Shown: positions 30,701 through 40,492, counted from the first letter of the stretch. The stretch is DNA of 64,000 nucleotides from Devosia algicola (GCF_028816455.1 NZ_CP118246.1:3300501-3364500); one strand, 5' to 3'. The notes: generated from the letters alone by a model not told the origin. Translations and numbers: made by a program.

Positions 30701-31665
30701 TGCCGTGCTCCACTAAGCAGGCGTGGGTCAACCAGTGCATAGAGCAGGTCAATCGCCAGCATCGTCGCCGTCACCGCCAATATCAGCACAATCGTTGCCC
30801 CGCGCACCAAAATCAGGTCACGCTGCGAAATCGCTGTAAATATCAATCGTCCCAGGCCCGGCAGGTAAAATACATTTTCGACGATGATCGTACCGGCTAC
30901 CAGAAACGCAAATTGCAGGCCCAACAAGGTCAGTACCGGCAGCAATGCATTGCGCACGCCGTGGCGCCACACCGCCTCACCCATGGTCATGCCCTTGGCG
31001 CGCGCCGTGCGAATGAAATCCTGTCCCTGCACGTCCACCAGTGCAGTGCGCATCACGCGCGCCAGAATTGAGGCTTGTGGCAGTGCCAGCGCCAGGCTTG
31101 GCAGCACTAGCGCCCGCGCCGCCGCCACCGGATCCTCGCCCCAGGAAATAAATCCACCCGGTGGTAACCAGCGCAAGGTGACCGCAAACAATAAGACCAG
31201 CAACATGCCGAACCAGAAATTGGGGATCGCTATGCCGGTTTGGGCCAGCACCATAATGCCGGTATCGAGAAATTTTCCACGCCGCCGCGCTGCCAGAATG
31301 CCGAGGGGCAAACCAACGGCCGTCGCAATGATCATCGCCAATATTGAAAGCGGTAGGGTGACCCAAAGGCGTTCACCGATCAGTTCGGCCACGGGTGCAT
31401 TTTGCGTATAGGACTGGCCAAAATCACCATGCAGCATGTCCCATATCCAGATGAACAGTCGCTGCCAGGCAGGCGCATCGAGGCCCATCTGTGCCCGCAA
31501 TTGGCTCAGGCTTTCTGGATTGGCATTGATGCCCAGAATGAACTGGGCCGGATCACCCGGCAAAAGGTCGAGCAGAAAGAACACGACAACCGCCGCCACC
31601 AGCAGTGTCACGGCGAACCCGGCAAGGCGCCGCAGGACAAATATAATCATCCGCGACGCCGACAT
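30697..31665 (-). CDS. Peptide-type ABC transporter permease (DppB type)
   Basis: A 322-residue permease starting FVLRRLAGFAVTLLVAAVVVFFLLDLLPGDPA, the standard DppB opening. The periplasmic segment GDFGQSYTQNAPV and the EAA loop FIRTARAKGMTMGEAVWRHGVRNALLP are clear. It ends ALVDPRL. It forms the channel with the DppC-type partner, and the genes are coupled by a 4-base overlap. Intact. Confidence 0.9.
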   Translation of the reverse strand: MSASRMIIFVLRRLAGFAVTLLVAAVVVFFLLDLLPGDPAQFILGINANPESLSQLRAQMGLDAPAWQRLFIWIWDMLHGDFGQSYTQNAPVAELIGERLWVTLPLSILAMIIATAVGLPLGILAARRRGKFLDTGIMVLAQTGIAIPNFWFGMLLVLLFAVTLRWLPPGGFISWGEDPVAAARALVLPSLALALPQASILARVMRTALVDVQGQDFIRTARAKGMTMGEAVWRHGVRNALLPVLTLLGLQFAFLVAGTIIVENVFYLPGLGRLIFTAISQRDLILVRGATIVLILAVTATMLAIDLLYALVDPRLLSGARQ

Positions 31666-31743
31666 TTGGTCGCACTGGCCTTGCCGCCCGCAGCACGCGC
31701 CGCCACAGCTGAAACGGTTGGCCTAAACCTATATCCGGCTATC

Positions 31744-33226
31744 TCAGTCCACCCAATGCACGTCTTTGAGGACGACGCCTTCGATTGGTGCATTCTGCCA
31801 TTGCCCCTCGATCTTGGCATTCCATACGCCGATCTGCGGTAACTCGAACAAATAGCCATTGACCGCATCCTGCGCCAGAATGGTCTGGGCCTCGATAGCC
31901 AGAACCTTGCGTTTGGCATCGTCGGTCGTACCATTCAAGGTTTCCATCAGCGCCTGAAATTTCGGGTTGTCATAACCAAAGTAATAATCGGGATTGGCAT
32001 AATTTCCAATGTCGAACGGTTCGACATGGCTGACAATGGTCAGGTCAAAATCGTGGTTGGCATAGACATCCTCGAGCCATTGCGCCCATTCCACGTTGAT
32101 CAGTTCGAGCTTTATCCCGATCGCCGCAAACTGGCTGGCAATGATTTGCCCGCCGGTCCGCGCATAGGCGACAGGCGGCAATTTCAGCGTTGCACTAAAT
32201 CCGTCTGGATAGCCGGCCTCGGCCAGTAGCGCCTTCGATAGGCTCGGGATCGTACGGATAAGTGTTGGTCAGATCGACATAGTAGGGGTTATGCGGGGCG
32301 AAATGGCTACCGATCGGCACCCCATAACCATAGGTCACCCCGTCGATCAACGCCTTGCGGTCGATGGCATGGGCCATGGCCTGGCGAACCTTGAGATTGT
32401 CGAATGGCGCTTTTTTATTATTGGTCGACAAAAGCGTTTCGCCCTCGGTGGTACCCACCAAAATTTTGAATCGCGGATCGCCCTTGAACACATCGAGCGC
32501 TTCAGCGGCAAAATTGTTGGTCCCATCGATATCACCGGCCAGCAGCGCATTGGTCATTGCTGCTGTATCGCTGATAAATACATAGCTCGCCTCGCTCAAT
32601 TGCGCACGCTTGCCCCAATAGGGTTCATAGCGTTCGAGCACCACTCGGCTGCCCTTGTCCCAGCGCACAAAGCTGAACGGGCCGGTGCCAATCGGGTCGG
32701 TCGCATTATTGGCGGCGCTTTCAGGCGCCACGATCACGGCGTCGCCGCGCCCGATATCGAACAGAAACTGCCCACTGGGCTTACTCAGGGTGATCTCCAC
32801 CGTCAGCGGGTCGACGACCGTGACCGCCTCGATATCGGCGAAAAACTCCTTGTGTGCATTCAGGCTGTCGGGCGCCTTGATACGGTCAAAGCTGTATTTG
32901 ACGTCATCGGCGTCAAAACTGGTGCCGTCATGAAATGTCACGTCGGGCTGCAATGTAAACGTATAGGTCAGCCCATCTGGCGAAATCGTCCAGGACGAGG
33001 CAAGATCGGGCTGCACCGTGCCATTCTGGTCAATCTGGGTAAGGCCCTCGAACACGTTCTGGTAGACCACGATATCGATGGCTTCAGCGGCACCAGCCGT
33101 TGGATCAAGCACTGGCGGTTCGAGCGCCACACCGATGCGAATTTCGCTCGGTGCTGCCAGCGCCGCACCTGCTACACTCAGCACCAACGCCATGGCGAGC
33201 CCTGCGGCTTGCTTCGTCTTGCCCAT
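31744..33226 (-). CDS. Peptide-type ABC substrate-binding protein, frameshifted
   Basis: Periplasmic family-5 binding protein (DppA/OppA class) of about 493 residues, with a signal peptide ending near GAALA-APSEI. Family segments: LEPPVLDPTAG, YQNVFEGLTQID, PDLASSWTISPDGLTYTFTL, GTGPFSFVRWDKGSRV and VRQAMAHAIDRKALIDGV. The frame breaks at 32241-32242, where GAGCCT replaces GAGCT on the coding strand; correction yields DPELSKALLAEAGYPDGF, a hallmark of the family. Likely imports peptides or related solutes. First gene of the operon with the permeases and the fused ATPase. Confidence 0.88.
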
Positions 33227-33254
33227 AAATCGTCTCCAATTTCAGCGGCCTTGC

Positions 33255-33287
33255 CACCAAAAATATGTCGACGCATGTGGCGTCGAC
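33255..33287 (-). terminator. Rho-independent terminator after the iron permease
   Basis: Perfect eight-base stem GTCGACGC / GCGTCGAC (33267-33287) with a five-base loop. On the minus strand it is followed after three bases by a T5 run. It lies between the end of the iron permease gene and the start of the peptide-type binding protein, separating the two units. Confidence 0.65.
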
Positions 33288-33339
33288 TCCCAATCCAATC
33301 TATACGACACCCTTACTAACATGGCAGCAGGTATGCGGG

Positions 33340-34985
33340 TTATACTTTCCTACGATTGCCGATCTGGGTAGCAAGAATAACCGGGATCAACCCCGCCAGA
33401 ACAATAAATAACGCGGGCATCGCCGCTTCGGCAAAAAGACTGACGCTGGCACTGGAGTAGACCACTGTCGCCAGCGTATCGACACCCAACGGGCGCAACA
33501 ATAGCGTTGCAGGCAACTCCTTGACGATCTCGACAAACACCAGTGTCGCCGCAGTCAGGATTGCCGGTGTCAGGGTGGGCAGATCGACCCGAAGCAGCAG
33601 TCCCAAACCGCGCGCGCCCAGTACACGCCCCGCGTCAAGCATGGAATTGCCGCGCTTGCGCATTGCTGCATCCAGCGTTGAATGGCTGACCGCCAGAAAC
33701 CGGATCGCGTAAACATAGACCAAAGCGGCCATTGAGCCCGAAAGGATCAGTCCCGGTCGCCAACCCGCCAGCGCCATTGTCAGCCGGTTGAACCACAAAT
33801 CTGCCTGGCCCAGCGGTTGCAATAGTCCTAGCGCCAACACGGTGCCGGGTATCGCATAGCCCAGCGTCGCTAACCTAATGGCGCCCTTGGACGCCCCGCT
33901 CGCCCGCCCACTGGTCTGTCGCGCTGCAAAAAAACCGATCACTACCGTGACCAGGGCGCCAAAAAAGGCCAGTGTTACTGTTGGTACCAGCGCCGTAAAG
34001 GTCAGAACAAAGCTGTCTGGTGTCAGCCGCCGAAGCGCCAGATAGAGTAGGTCACCCACCGGCAGAACAAAACCTAAGCCCAGCAACACGCTGCAATAAA
34101 GGAGTGCCACCAGAGCCCGCCCCCCGCGCAGCCGCGTCCGCACCGGCGGCACCCGACTGTCGCGATTGGCCAGATAGACGCGATGTCGTCGCGCATGTTG
34201 CTCGGCCACAATCAACAGTCCGATCACCAGTACCACCGTCACCGCCAATTGCGCCGCCCCACCAAAATCGGAGCGATTGATCCAGGTTGAATAGATGATG
34301 GCTGTGATCGAATTGACCCCGAAATACTGCACGGCACCCAGGTCGTTGACCACCTCCATCATTGCCAGCGTCATGCCCACCACGATCGGTGGACGCGACA
34401 GCGGCAGGGTGACACTCATGAAGGTACGCCAGCCGCTGGCGCCCAGCGTCCGCGCGGCAATGTTGAGCGAGCCCGACTGCATCAGAAAAATGCCCGGCAC
34501 GCCGCGTAAACATAGGGATACAGTACCGCCGACAATACGATCACCGCGCCCCAATTGCTGCGGATATCGGGAAACCAATAGTCCTTGAGCGAACTGGCAC
34601 CTGTTATCATGCGCACCAATTGTTGCACCGGTCCGACAAAGCCGAAAATCTCCACATAAGTATAGGCAGCCAGATAGGTGGGCACTGCCAGCGGCAGGAT
34701 CAGCGCCCAGTCAAATAGCCGCCGCAACGGGAACTCGTAGTGCGTCACCAGCCACGCAGCGATCAGGCCCGTGATTCCGGTTACAATCCCCACCCCCACC
34801 ATCAGCGTAACGGTTTCGCTCAGTGCCAGCGGCAACATGGTTGCGGCCAACCCGTTGCGGCCGCTCAATGTCGCGCCGGCCGCCCCATACAACAGCCACA
34901 ATATGGGTAGGCCCATCAGTCCAAGCAGCAATAGCGGCGCAACCGGCAGGGAAAATCCCCTGCCGGTTGCCTTCGATTTTGCCAT
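33340..34985 (-). CDS. Ferric iron ABC transporter permease (FbpB type), frameshifted
   Basis: Large permease of about 548 residues with two fused permease halves and roughly 12 spans. First-half segments include DWALILPLAVPTYLAAYTYVE and the EAA-like AARTLGASGWRTFMSVTLPLSRP. The second half has GARGLGLLLRVDLPTLTPAILT and EIVKELPATLLLRPLGVDTLA, typical for iron permeases. The frame breaks at 34486-34490 (A5; one base lost), and correction reads YVYAA(A/C)RAFFLMQSGSLN. It follows the iron-binding protein gene. No FbpC ATPase gene is present next to it. Confidence 0.88.
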
Positions 34986-35027
34986 GCCAATTAGTGCCGT
35001 TATTGTCGTGATCCCGTCTTCACGACG

Positions 35028-36075
35028 CTAGTTCTGCGCCCCTTGGTTGAACTTTAGGCTCATCCACCAATGATGCTGCCTCGGCCCGGTGCGATGCTAT
35101 TTCCACCAGCGATATCGGCGATGGATTGAGCGTCCCCCAGGACTTGACCAATGGCGCTGGTTCCACCCCTGGTACCACGGGATATTCATAATTGGTGTCG
35201 GCGTAAATTGCCTGCGCCTCATCGGACAGCAGGAACTCGATCAGCTTATTGGCATTGTCAACATTCGGTGAATATTTGGCGATGAACGCCCCTGCAACAT
35301 TGACCTGCGTGCCATCGCTATCGACATCGGGATAAATGATCCGCGCCGAGTTGGCCCAGGTCTTCTGCTCCGGTTCGGCGGTGTTGTTGAGCATCACGCC
35401 CATGTAATAGGTGTTGGCAATCGCCAGGTCGCAGGTGCCATCGAGAATGTTCTTGACCTGCTCACGGTCGGCCCCATTGGGTGGATAGGCAAGATTATCA
35501 CGCACCTTGGTCAACCACTCGCGCGTTGCATCCAGTCCGATGGCGGCAATACGCTGCGCGATCAATCCGATATTGTAGGCGTGCTCGCCCGGGCGCGTGC
35601 ACAGGCGCCCCTTCCATTCGGGCTTTGCAATGTCGTCATAGGTTAGCGCGGTGGCATCCACACGATCCTTGGATACATAAAATACGCGTGCCCGCAGCGA
35701 TAGGGCTGTCCAGTCGCCGTCAACATCGCGATAAGCCGCCGGTATCTTTTCAGTCAGCGCTGGTGCGGCGATCGGCTGGGTAATGCCCATTTCCTTGGCA
35801 CCAACCAGATTGCCGATGTCGACTGTCACCACCACGTCCGCGGGCGACAGCTCGCCCTCGGCTCGTACCCGTTCCAACAGCCCGTCGCTGGCATAGAGTA
35901 CATTGGGTTTGATACCGGTTTCGGCGGTAAACTTGTCGAGCAGCGGCTGCAGCAGGCTTTGCTGGCGAAAACTGTAGATGTTGACCTCGCCATTCTGCGC
36001 CAGGGCCGGTGAGCACAGCGTGGCAGCCACCATGGCACTCGTCACCATAATTGCCATGCCCAAGTTCTTATGCAT
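35028..36075 (-). CDS. Ferric iron ABC transporter binding protein (FbpA type)
   Basis: Periplasmic iron-binding protein, about 348 residues after repair. The signal peptide ends near SPALA-QNGEVNIYS. NIYSFRQQSLLQPLL is typical, and the paired tyrosines of the iron site appear in IANTYYMGVM. Other segments are PADVVVTVDIGNLVGAKE, ARVFYVSKDRVDA and CTRPGEHAYNIGL. As written the protein ends in an unusual tail (to 35020). Removing one C from GAGCCT at 35057-35058 gives the family-like end VDELKFNQGAQN with stop at 35028-35030. GGAG precedes ATG 36075. Confidence 0.9.
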
Positions 36076-36178
36076 TTCAGTCTCCGCGTCTCAATCGTGC
36101 CGAACTCCGGCTTTGAACGAGGTTGTGCGTCAGGAGGGGTAGAATGTCAATAAATTAAGCAAAAACAATGTGTTACAG

Positions 36179-36195
36179 ATTAGAATGGTTCGAAG
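36179..36195. promoter_or_regulatory. Possible Irr box (ICE motif) upstream of the iron transporter
   Basis: ATTAGAATGGTTCGAAG matches the rhizobial iron control element consensus TTTRGAAYNRTTCYAAA at 14 of 17 positions by my count, with an intact RGAAYNRTTC core. It lies about 100 bases upstream of the iron-binding protein ATG in an AT-rich region. Irr regulates iron genes in Hyphomicrobiales by heme status. The consensus is quoted from memory, and the binding is inferred. Confidence 0.5.
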
Positions 36196-36276
36196 AACCT
36201 AGACTAATTCAAAGTAGTATCAGTTGTTTAGCTGATTGTGTTTGTCGCCTTTTCTGCCTGCGGCAAACCGCCCCAA

Positions 36277-38946
36277 TCAGAGTTGGGCTGGATAATCCAC
36301 CAGATCGGCTGGGATGAGCAACGAAAACAACATGCCTTGCGCGCCAGCGGGGTCCACCTTGAGCGAAAAGGCATTGACCGCTAACAAGGACCGGGTCAGC
36401 GCTAGCCCAACGCTGGATCGCACCGGCGCCAGCGCCTCGCCGTCGCGGCCGACGCCATCGCGGAACACCACGAACCGCTCGCTCATGTCCGCTGAGGCGC
36501 TCGAACTGTCGCGCACATGTATGGCTACCGCGCCATCGTCTTCGATCTTTGCCGATATCACGACCGCGCCGCCGAGTGGCGTCTGGTCGATGGCGCTGGC
36601 CAAAAGGTTGAGCACCGCCTGAGCCAGCGAGGCACGATCAGCAGTAATGCGTGGCAATTTTTCCGAAATGGCGCTGCGCACGATAACCCGGGCAGCGCCC
36701 GCCTGCTGGCGTACCCGTTGCACGCAGCTTTCCAGCAACGCCAACAAATCGATACTGGCGCGCTGAGGCAAATACCGCCCATCCTTGAGGCGCACATAAT
36801 CGTCTAACTCATCAACCAGCGCTGCGATTTCAAGGCCCGCGACCCGGATGTCGGCGGCATAGTCTTCATATCGGTCGTTCTGCAGCGCGCCAAAAACTTC
36901 GGAGCGGATCAGATCGGAAAAGCCGATAATCGTGTTGAGTGGCCGCCGGACGCCACGGCTGATCCGCGATAAAAGCGCCGGTTCGGGTTCGCCGCTTGTT
37001 GCCGGTGCGGGCAGGGCGCGTTGCTCGTCGCTGCGATGCACAAATCCGAAATAGCCGCTGACAACGCCCGCCTGACCCTGCGCAAAAACCAACAGGTCAA
37101 CCCCCGGCGTCTCGCCGCCGATTGCCACGCAGGGTCGCGCTGTTTCCGCAAAGCGGGCCGGACGCTCCAGAAATGCCTGGAACTCAGCGATTTCGCCTGG
37201 TGCCATCAGGCTGATCAGAGTCCGCCCCACCAGATCCTCTGCCGACTTGCCAAAAAGCGCACTGGCCTTGGCATTGACGCTCGATACGGTGCCGGCGCGA
37301 TTGGTCTCGAAATAACCGTCGCTGCGTGCTTCGGCAAACGCTTCGGCGAAGGCGCGTACAGCCGCCTCGTGGCCAGTTCTGACCTCGGTGGCGCTGGCAG
37401 ACAGCATCAGCGCCGGTCGCCCCTGCCAGGATATGGATTGCAACCGTGCCGTAACCGGTACCAAGGAGCCATCCCGCTGCACCAGATGGTTGACCGGTCC
37501 CGCGCTCTGTCCGTCAGGTCCCGCCGCTGGAAAGATCGCGGCCAGCCCTGCCGCGCGCAAGCTTTCGACCGAGCCATAGCCGGTCATATCGGTGATGGCC
37601 CGATTAGCAAACAGCACCTGCTGATCGCGAAACACCAATATGCCCAGCGGCAGCCGATTGAGCACCAGCGTTTCGCCGCCCAGATTGATCAGCGCCCCGG
37701 TACCTGTCGTCGCCGGTGTTATATCAGCACTGCTTGGTGCGGGTATCTGCGCGGTCGACGGCGCCGTCTCGCCGACGCGGTCATTGAGAATGCGCGACAA
37801 TTCATCGAAATTATAACGCGATACGCGGTCAACAGCGTCCGACACGTCGCCATCGGCGTCAGCCGACGGCGTTGCGGCCGCGACAGCGTCGTCTTCTTGT
37901 TCGGGAGGCGCCTCGTCTGTACCATCGAGGCGAACAAGGTCTTCAAGATCCCGCTCCGCATCGGTTTCTTCATTTGGATATTGGCTATCCAGATCAGCGG
38001 CCTCGAGGTCTGCGGCCTGGTCAGCAAATTCGGACGCTTCAGCTTCAGCTTCAGCAATTTCGGGCAATAGCCCGCCCTCATTGTCGAGCCGTGCCAGCGC
38101 CACCGGATCGGCTTTAGGGTCCTTCTGGCGCGCGTCGACGGGTGCGGCGGCGTCCGCGCGGACTTTGTCAGCCTGCTCGGCAAATTCTGGTGCTGTTGCC
38201 TCGACGATTTCGGGCAACACCCCGCCCTCATTGTCCAGCCGGGCAAGTGCCCTTTGGTCCGCGTTTGGTCCGAGCGCAGCGCTCGACGCTTTCACTGGCA
38301 CCCGCAATCCACGGCCCGTAACCCGAAACAATGTCGGCGTTTTGGCCTGCGTTTCCTCGATAGTCTCCGGCGCAGTCACGTTCTCATCGTTAATTGGCGG
38401 GCTCGAGACCCTGTCGCGCGCTGCCAGCCGATCCACAAGCGCCCCCAAACCGCCGCGCGTTGGCAATGGCGTACTGTCCTCGACCGGCGTGTGATCACTA
38501 TTGTCGGTTCCGGATTGAGAGGGCAGCGCCTCAGTGGCGCTCTCGGGCCCAGCGTCACCTTGTGCCGCAAGATCGTCCAGAAACAATTGTGCAATCGGGT
38601 CAACGCCGACAATCAATACCGCGGTCTGCTCGTCGTTCCATTTGAGCGGCGTGCAGGCGCACGTATGGGACGCAGGCTTGTCTCCGGCCAAAAATTGAAC
38701 CCGTGACAGACTCGAGCGACCGACGGAGCCCAGCCGGACGATGCGCGCGACCTGGCCCTTTATCGGTATGGCGGGTGCGGCCAGCTTGATGCCATGCTTC
38801 TTGTTCTTGGCCAGAAAATAGCGTGCCGCCGCATTGGACCACAACAGCTCCTGCCCATCATGGGACCAAAGCCAGGCGGGGCGCGCATCGCTACTATGCT
38901 GCAAAACGCGGCGTCCGGTCGGCGATGTCATCCAGTCGGCGTTCAT
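36277..38946 (-). CDS. PAS-containing histidine kinase-like protein lacking the phosphoacceptor His (pseudokinase)
   Basis: About 889 residues, soluble. An N-terminal PAS-like region (LWSHDGQELLWSNAAARYFL) is followed by roughly 250 acidic, Ala/Asp/Glu-rich, probably disordered residues with an internal repeat. Two PAS domains follow (VLNRLPLGILVFRDQQVLFANRA and GYFETNRAGTVSSVNAKASALFG), then a HisKA-like helix pair and an HATPase-like domain. The H-box reads LSRISRGVRRPLNTIIGFSDLI; Arg664 (CGT) replaces the His of SHEIRTPLN. The N-box has NLLASAID instead of NLLSNAI, and the G1 region is RDSSSASADM without Gly-x-Gly. So it looks inactive as a kinase. It recalls DivL/PdhS-type cell-cycle proteins of the class. 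The upstream TTG extension to 38997 is less likely than ATG 38946. Confidence 0.82.
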   Translation of the reverse strand: MNADWMTSPTGRRVLQHSSDARPAWLWSHDGQELLWSNAAARYFLAKNKKHGIKLAAPAIPIKGQVARIVRLGSVGRSSLSRVQFLAGDKPASHTCACTPLKWNDEQTAVLIVGVDPIAQLFLDDLAAQGDAGPESATEALPSQSGTDNSDHTPVEDSTPLPTRGGLGALVDRLAARDRVSSPPINDENVTAPETIEETQAKTPTLFRVTGRGLRVPVKASSAALGPNADQRALARLDNEGGVLPEIVEATAPEFAEQADKVRADAAAPVDARQKDPKADPVALARLDNEGGLLPEIAEAEAEASEFADQAADLEAADLDSQYPNEETDAERDLEDLVRLDGTDEAPPEQEDDAVAAATPSADADGDVSDAVDRVSRYNFDELSRILNDRVGETAPSTAQIPAPSSADITPATTGTGALINLGGETLVLNRLPLGILVFRDQQVLFANRAITDMTGYGSVESLRAAGLAAIFPAAGPDGQSAGPVNHLVQRDGSLVPVTARLQSISWQGRPALMLSASATEVRTGHEAAVRAFAEAFAEARSDGYFETNRAGTVSSVNAKASALFGKSAEDLVGRTLISLMAPGEIAEFQAFLERPARFAETARPCVAIGGETPGVDLLVFAQGQAGVVSGYFGFVHRSDEQRALPAPATSGEPEPALLSRISRGVRRPLNTIIGFSDLIRSEVFGALQNDRYEDYAADIRVAGLEIAALVDELDDYVRLKDGRYLPQRASIDLLALLESCVQRVRQQAGAARVIVRSAISEKLPRITADRASLAQAVLNLLASAIDQTPLGGAVVISAKIEDDGAVAIHVRDSSSASADMSERFVVFRDGVGRDGEALAPVRSSVGLALTRSLLAVNAFSLKVDPAGAQGMLFSLLIPADLVDYPAQL
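38012..38250 (-). repeat. Internal direct repeat in the pseudokinase linker
   Basis: Two copies (about 38165-38250 and 38012-38100, period near 150 bases) encode ALARLDNEGG(V/L)LPEI(V/A)EA followed by EFA(E/D)QAD/A. A third, weaker version (LVRLDGTDEAPPEQED) follows. The repeat lies in the acidic linker between the first and second PAS-like regions. Copies keep the motif but differ in codons, so the duplication is not recent. Confidence 0.7.
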
Positions 38947-39163
38947 TAACAGGTTCTGTCCGGTCCAGCGGTCTGCGCCCGTCCCACTTTGGGACAAATT
39001 GGCGGAAACCTTAAGCTTTCTTCAATATAGTGCACATGCCGACCGGTCCATAGAAACAGGCCGAATCCGGCGGCACAAACCGCAAGCATGGTTAAAACGT
39101 CAAAGCCTTACGAACCGTCACCAGCAACAAATCCCGGCATTCAAATTGTGTGAAAATCGGGTC

Positions 39164-39192
39164 TTGTCATCGCGCCAATCTCGACCTATGTT
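39164..39192 (+). promoter_or_regulatory. Promoter of tRNA-His
   Basis: TTGTCA (39164-39169), exactly 17 bases, TATGTT (39187-39192), then a GC-rich discriminator (CCGCGCGC) as in stringently controlled stable-RNA promoters. The tRNA starts about 40 bases downstream. Confidence 0.6.
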
Positions 39193-39232
39193 CCGCGCGC
39201 TTTCGGGTGCTTTGCGCCCCGCACAGGCTATT

Positions 39233-39309
39233 GCCGCCTTAGCTCAGTTGGTTAGAGCGCTAGATTGTGGATCTAGAGGTCCTCGGTTCGATCCCGAGAG
39301 GTGGTACCA
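39233..39309 (+). tRNA. tRNA-His (anticodon GTG)
   Basis: A complete cloverleaf can be drawn. The acceptor GCCGCCT pairs with AGGTGGT, with the D stem GCTC/GAGC. The anticodon arm CTAGA-TTGTGGA-TCTAG has anticodon GTG at 39267-39269, and the T arm is CTCGG-TTCGATC-CCGAG. The discriminator is A73 (39306) and CCA is encoded (39307-39309). The base before position 1 is T, so no G-1 is encoded. A73 without G-1 is the unusual alphaproteobacterial tRNA-His type rather than the normal G-1:C73. Confidence 0.95.
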
Positions 39310-39405
39310 TCTAAAATCCAGGCGCGAACATCCGTTAAAGCCCCGGTGGGTCATCAATTGTCCCTGCGTGACCGTCCGCATTGGCCTTGCCGCGTGCCGT
39401 CGCAC

Positions 39406-40401
39406 TTAATGCGGCATTCTCATCCGGGTCGACCCCCGAATGAGAAGACGGCACGGCAGCGCCTCTTGCGGTTCATTTTGCCACTGGTCATCGTTCAGCA
39501 TTGCGACCGCCCGCTCGGCCAACGCGTCGGCCGGCAGGTCGATCGCGGTAATGCCGCCGCCAATCCATCGATAGGCACCAAGATCGCCAAAACCGATAAA
39601 CCCCAGATCGTCGGGAAATTTGACGCCGGTATTGAGACACGCCTCCAGCGCACCGCGCGAAATTTCAAAGCCCCCGCATACAACCGCCTCGATCTTGGTC
39701 TCCGCGATAAGTTCGGCAATGCAGCGACTACCCGTCTCAAACAATGGGTCGCCGGTTCGGATCAGTTCGCCGTCCGGACGAAGGCCGCGCGAGGCAAGCG
39801 CCGCCGTGAACGCCGACAGGCGCTCACGACCCGACGAGAGATTGTCACTCCCGCCGATATAGCCGATCCGCCTGTGTCCATTGTCGAGCAAGTGCACGAC
39901 TGCCGACATAATGGCTGTCCTCTCGTCAAACAGCAGTGTATCGGTCTGGCCGCTGTCGCTGGCGCGAATGAGATGGATGATCCGCATGCCCTCGTGCAAC
40001 GCGCGATCGCCCGCCAGTTGGCCCGGTGCCGGCACCATGATTGCTGTCCGGGCTTGCAGCGCCCGCAGCCGTCTTATGGCATCAGCCTGCCGGGCGGCGC
40101 TGTCATTGGTCAGATTAATGACCAGATCGAACCCCAAATCGGCGCACAAGACCGCCAGCGCATTAGCAAAGCGCGCATAAAATTCATTGACGATATTGGG
40201 CAGCAACAGGCCCACGATTGCTGTCGGTGCCCCGCGCATAACGCTTGCCGCCGAACTTTTTACATAGCCCAGTGCGGCCGCTCGGGCCACGATGCGCCGC
40301 CGTGTCTCGGCATTGACATTGGGGTGCCCTGACAGTGCCCGCGACACAGTCATATGCGAAATCCCCAAATCACGGGCGATGGATTTGATCGAAATTACCA
40401 A
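39406..40401 (-). CDS. LacI family transcriptional regulator
   Basis: A LacI/GalR repressor of about 331 residues. The helix-turn-helix is SIKSIARDLGISHMTVSRALSGHPNVN, continuing to the hinge GYVKSSAASVMRGAPTAIVG, and the sugar-binding core ends with FIGFGDLGAYRWIGGGITAIDLPADALAERAV. I prefer a TTG start at 40401, preceded by AGGATTATAGA, because the family begins just before the first helix. Frames can be opened at 40431 and 40461 but lack a ribosome site and would run into the divergent promoter. It probably controls the kinase / enolase-like / SDR operon read the other way, and itself. Effector unknown. Confidence 0.88.
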   Translation of the reverse strand: MVISIKSIARDLGISHMTVSRALSGHPNVNAETRRRIVARAAALGYVKSSAASVMRGAPTAIVGLLLPNIVNEFYARFANALAVLCADLGFDLVINLTNDSAARQADAIRRLRALQARTAIMVPAPGQLAGDRALHEGMRIIHLIRASDSGQTDTLLFDERTAIMSAVVHLLDNGHRRIGYIGGSDNLSSGRERLSAFTAALASRGLRPDGELIRTGDPLFETGSRCIAELIAETKIEAVVCGGFEISRGALEACLNTGVKFPDDLGFIGFGDLGAYRWIGGGITAIDLPADALAERAVAMLNDDQWQNEPQEALPCRLLIRGSTRMRMPH

Positions 40402-40450
40402 TCTATAATCCTGTATGCGTGCCAAACTCATGCCGCTGTTGCTGCGCGGC

Positions 40451-40478
40451 TTGACAGTCATACCCCTGAGTTACTAAT
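40451..40478 (+). promoter_or_regulatory. Promoter of the kinase-enolase-SDR operon
   Basis: Consensus TTGACA at 40451-40456 and a weaker -10, ACTAAT (40473-40478), with a 16-base spacer, immediately followed by the palindromic operator. The -35 lies just upstream of the divergent regulator's start. Confidence 0.5.
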
Positions 40479-40492
40479 TGTTCACGTGAACA
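40479..40492. promoter_or_regulatory. LacI-type operator, perfect 14-base palindrome
   Basis: TGTTCACGTGAACA is a perfect inverted repeat with central CG, as expected of LacI/GalR operators. It overlaps the predicted transcription start of the operon and ends 26 bases before the kinase start codon. Located in the intergenic region shared with the divergent lacI-type gene, so that protein is the obvious ligand. Confidence 0.7.

Noticed and set aside
32291..33319. Long plus-strand open frame opposite the peptide-binding protein
   Set aside because: Shadow of a clear binding-protein gene; no start signal and no domain.
37021..38070. Plus-strand open frame opposite the pseudokinase
   Set aside because: Shadow in a GC-rich gene; composition is Arg/Gln-rich without known motifs.
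38981..38995. Inverted repeat GTCCCACTTTGGGAC at the 5' end of the pseudokinase frame
   Set aside because: Could be an operator, but it is short, a single copy and has no associated promoter that I can support.
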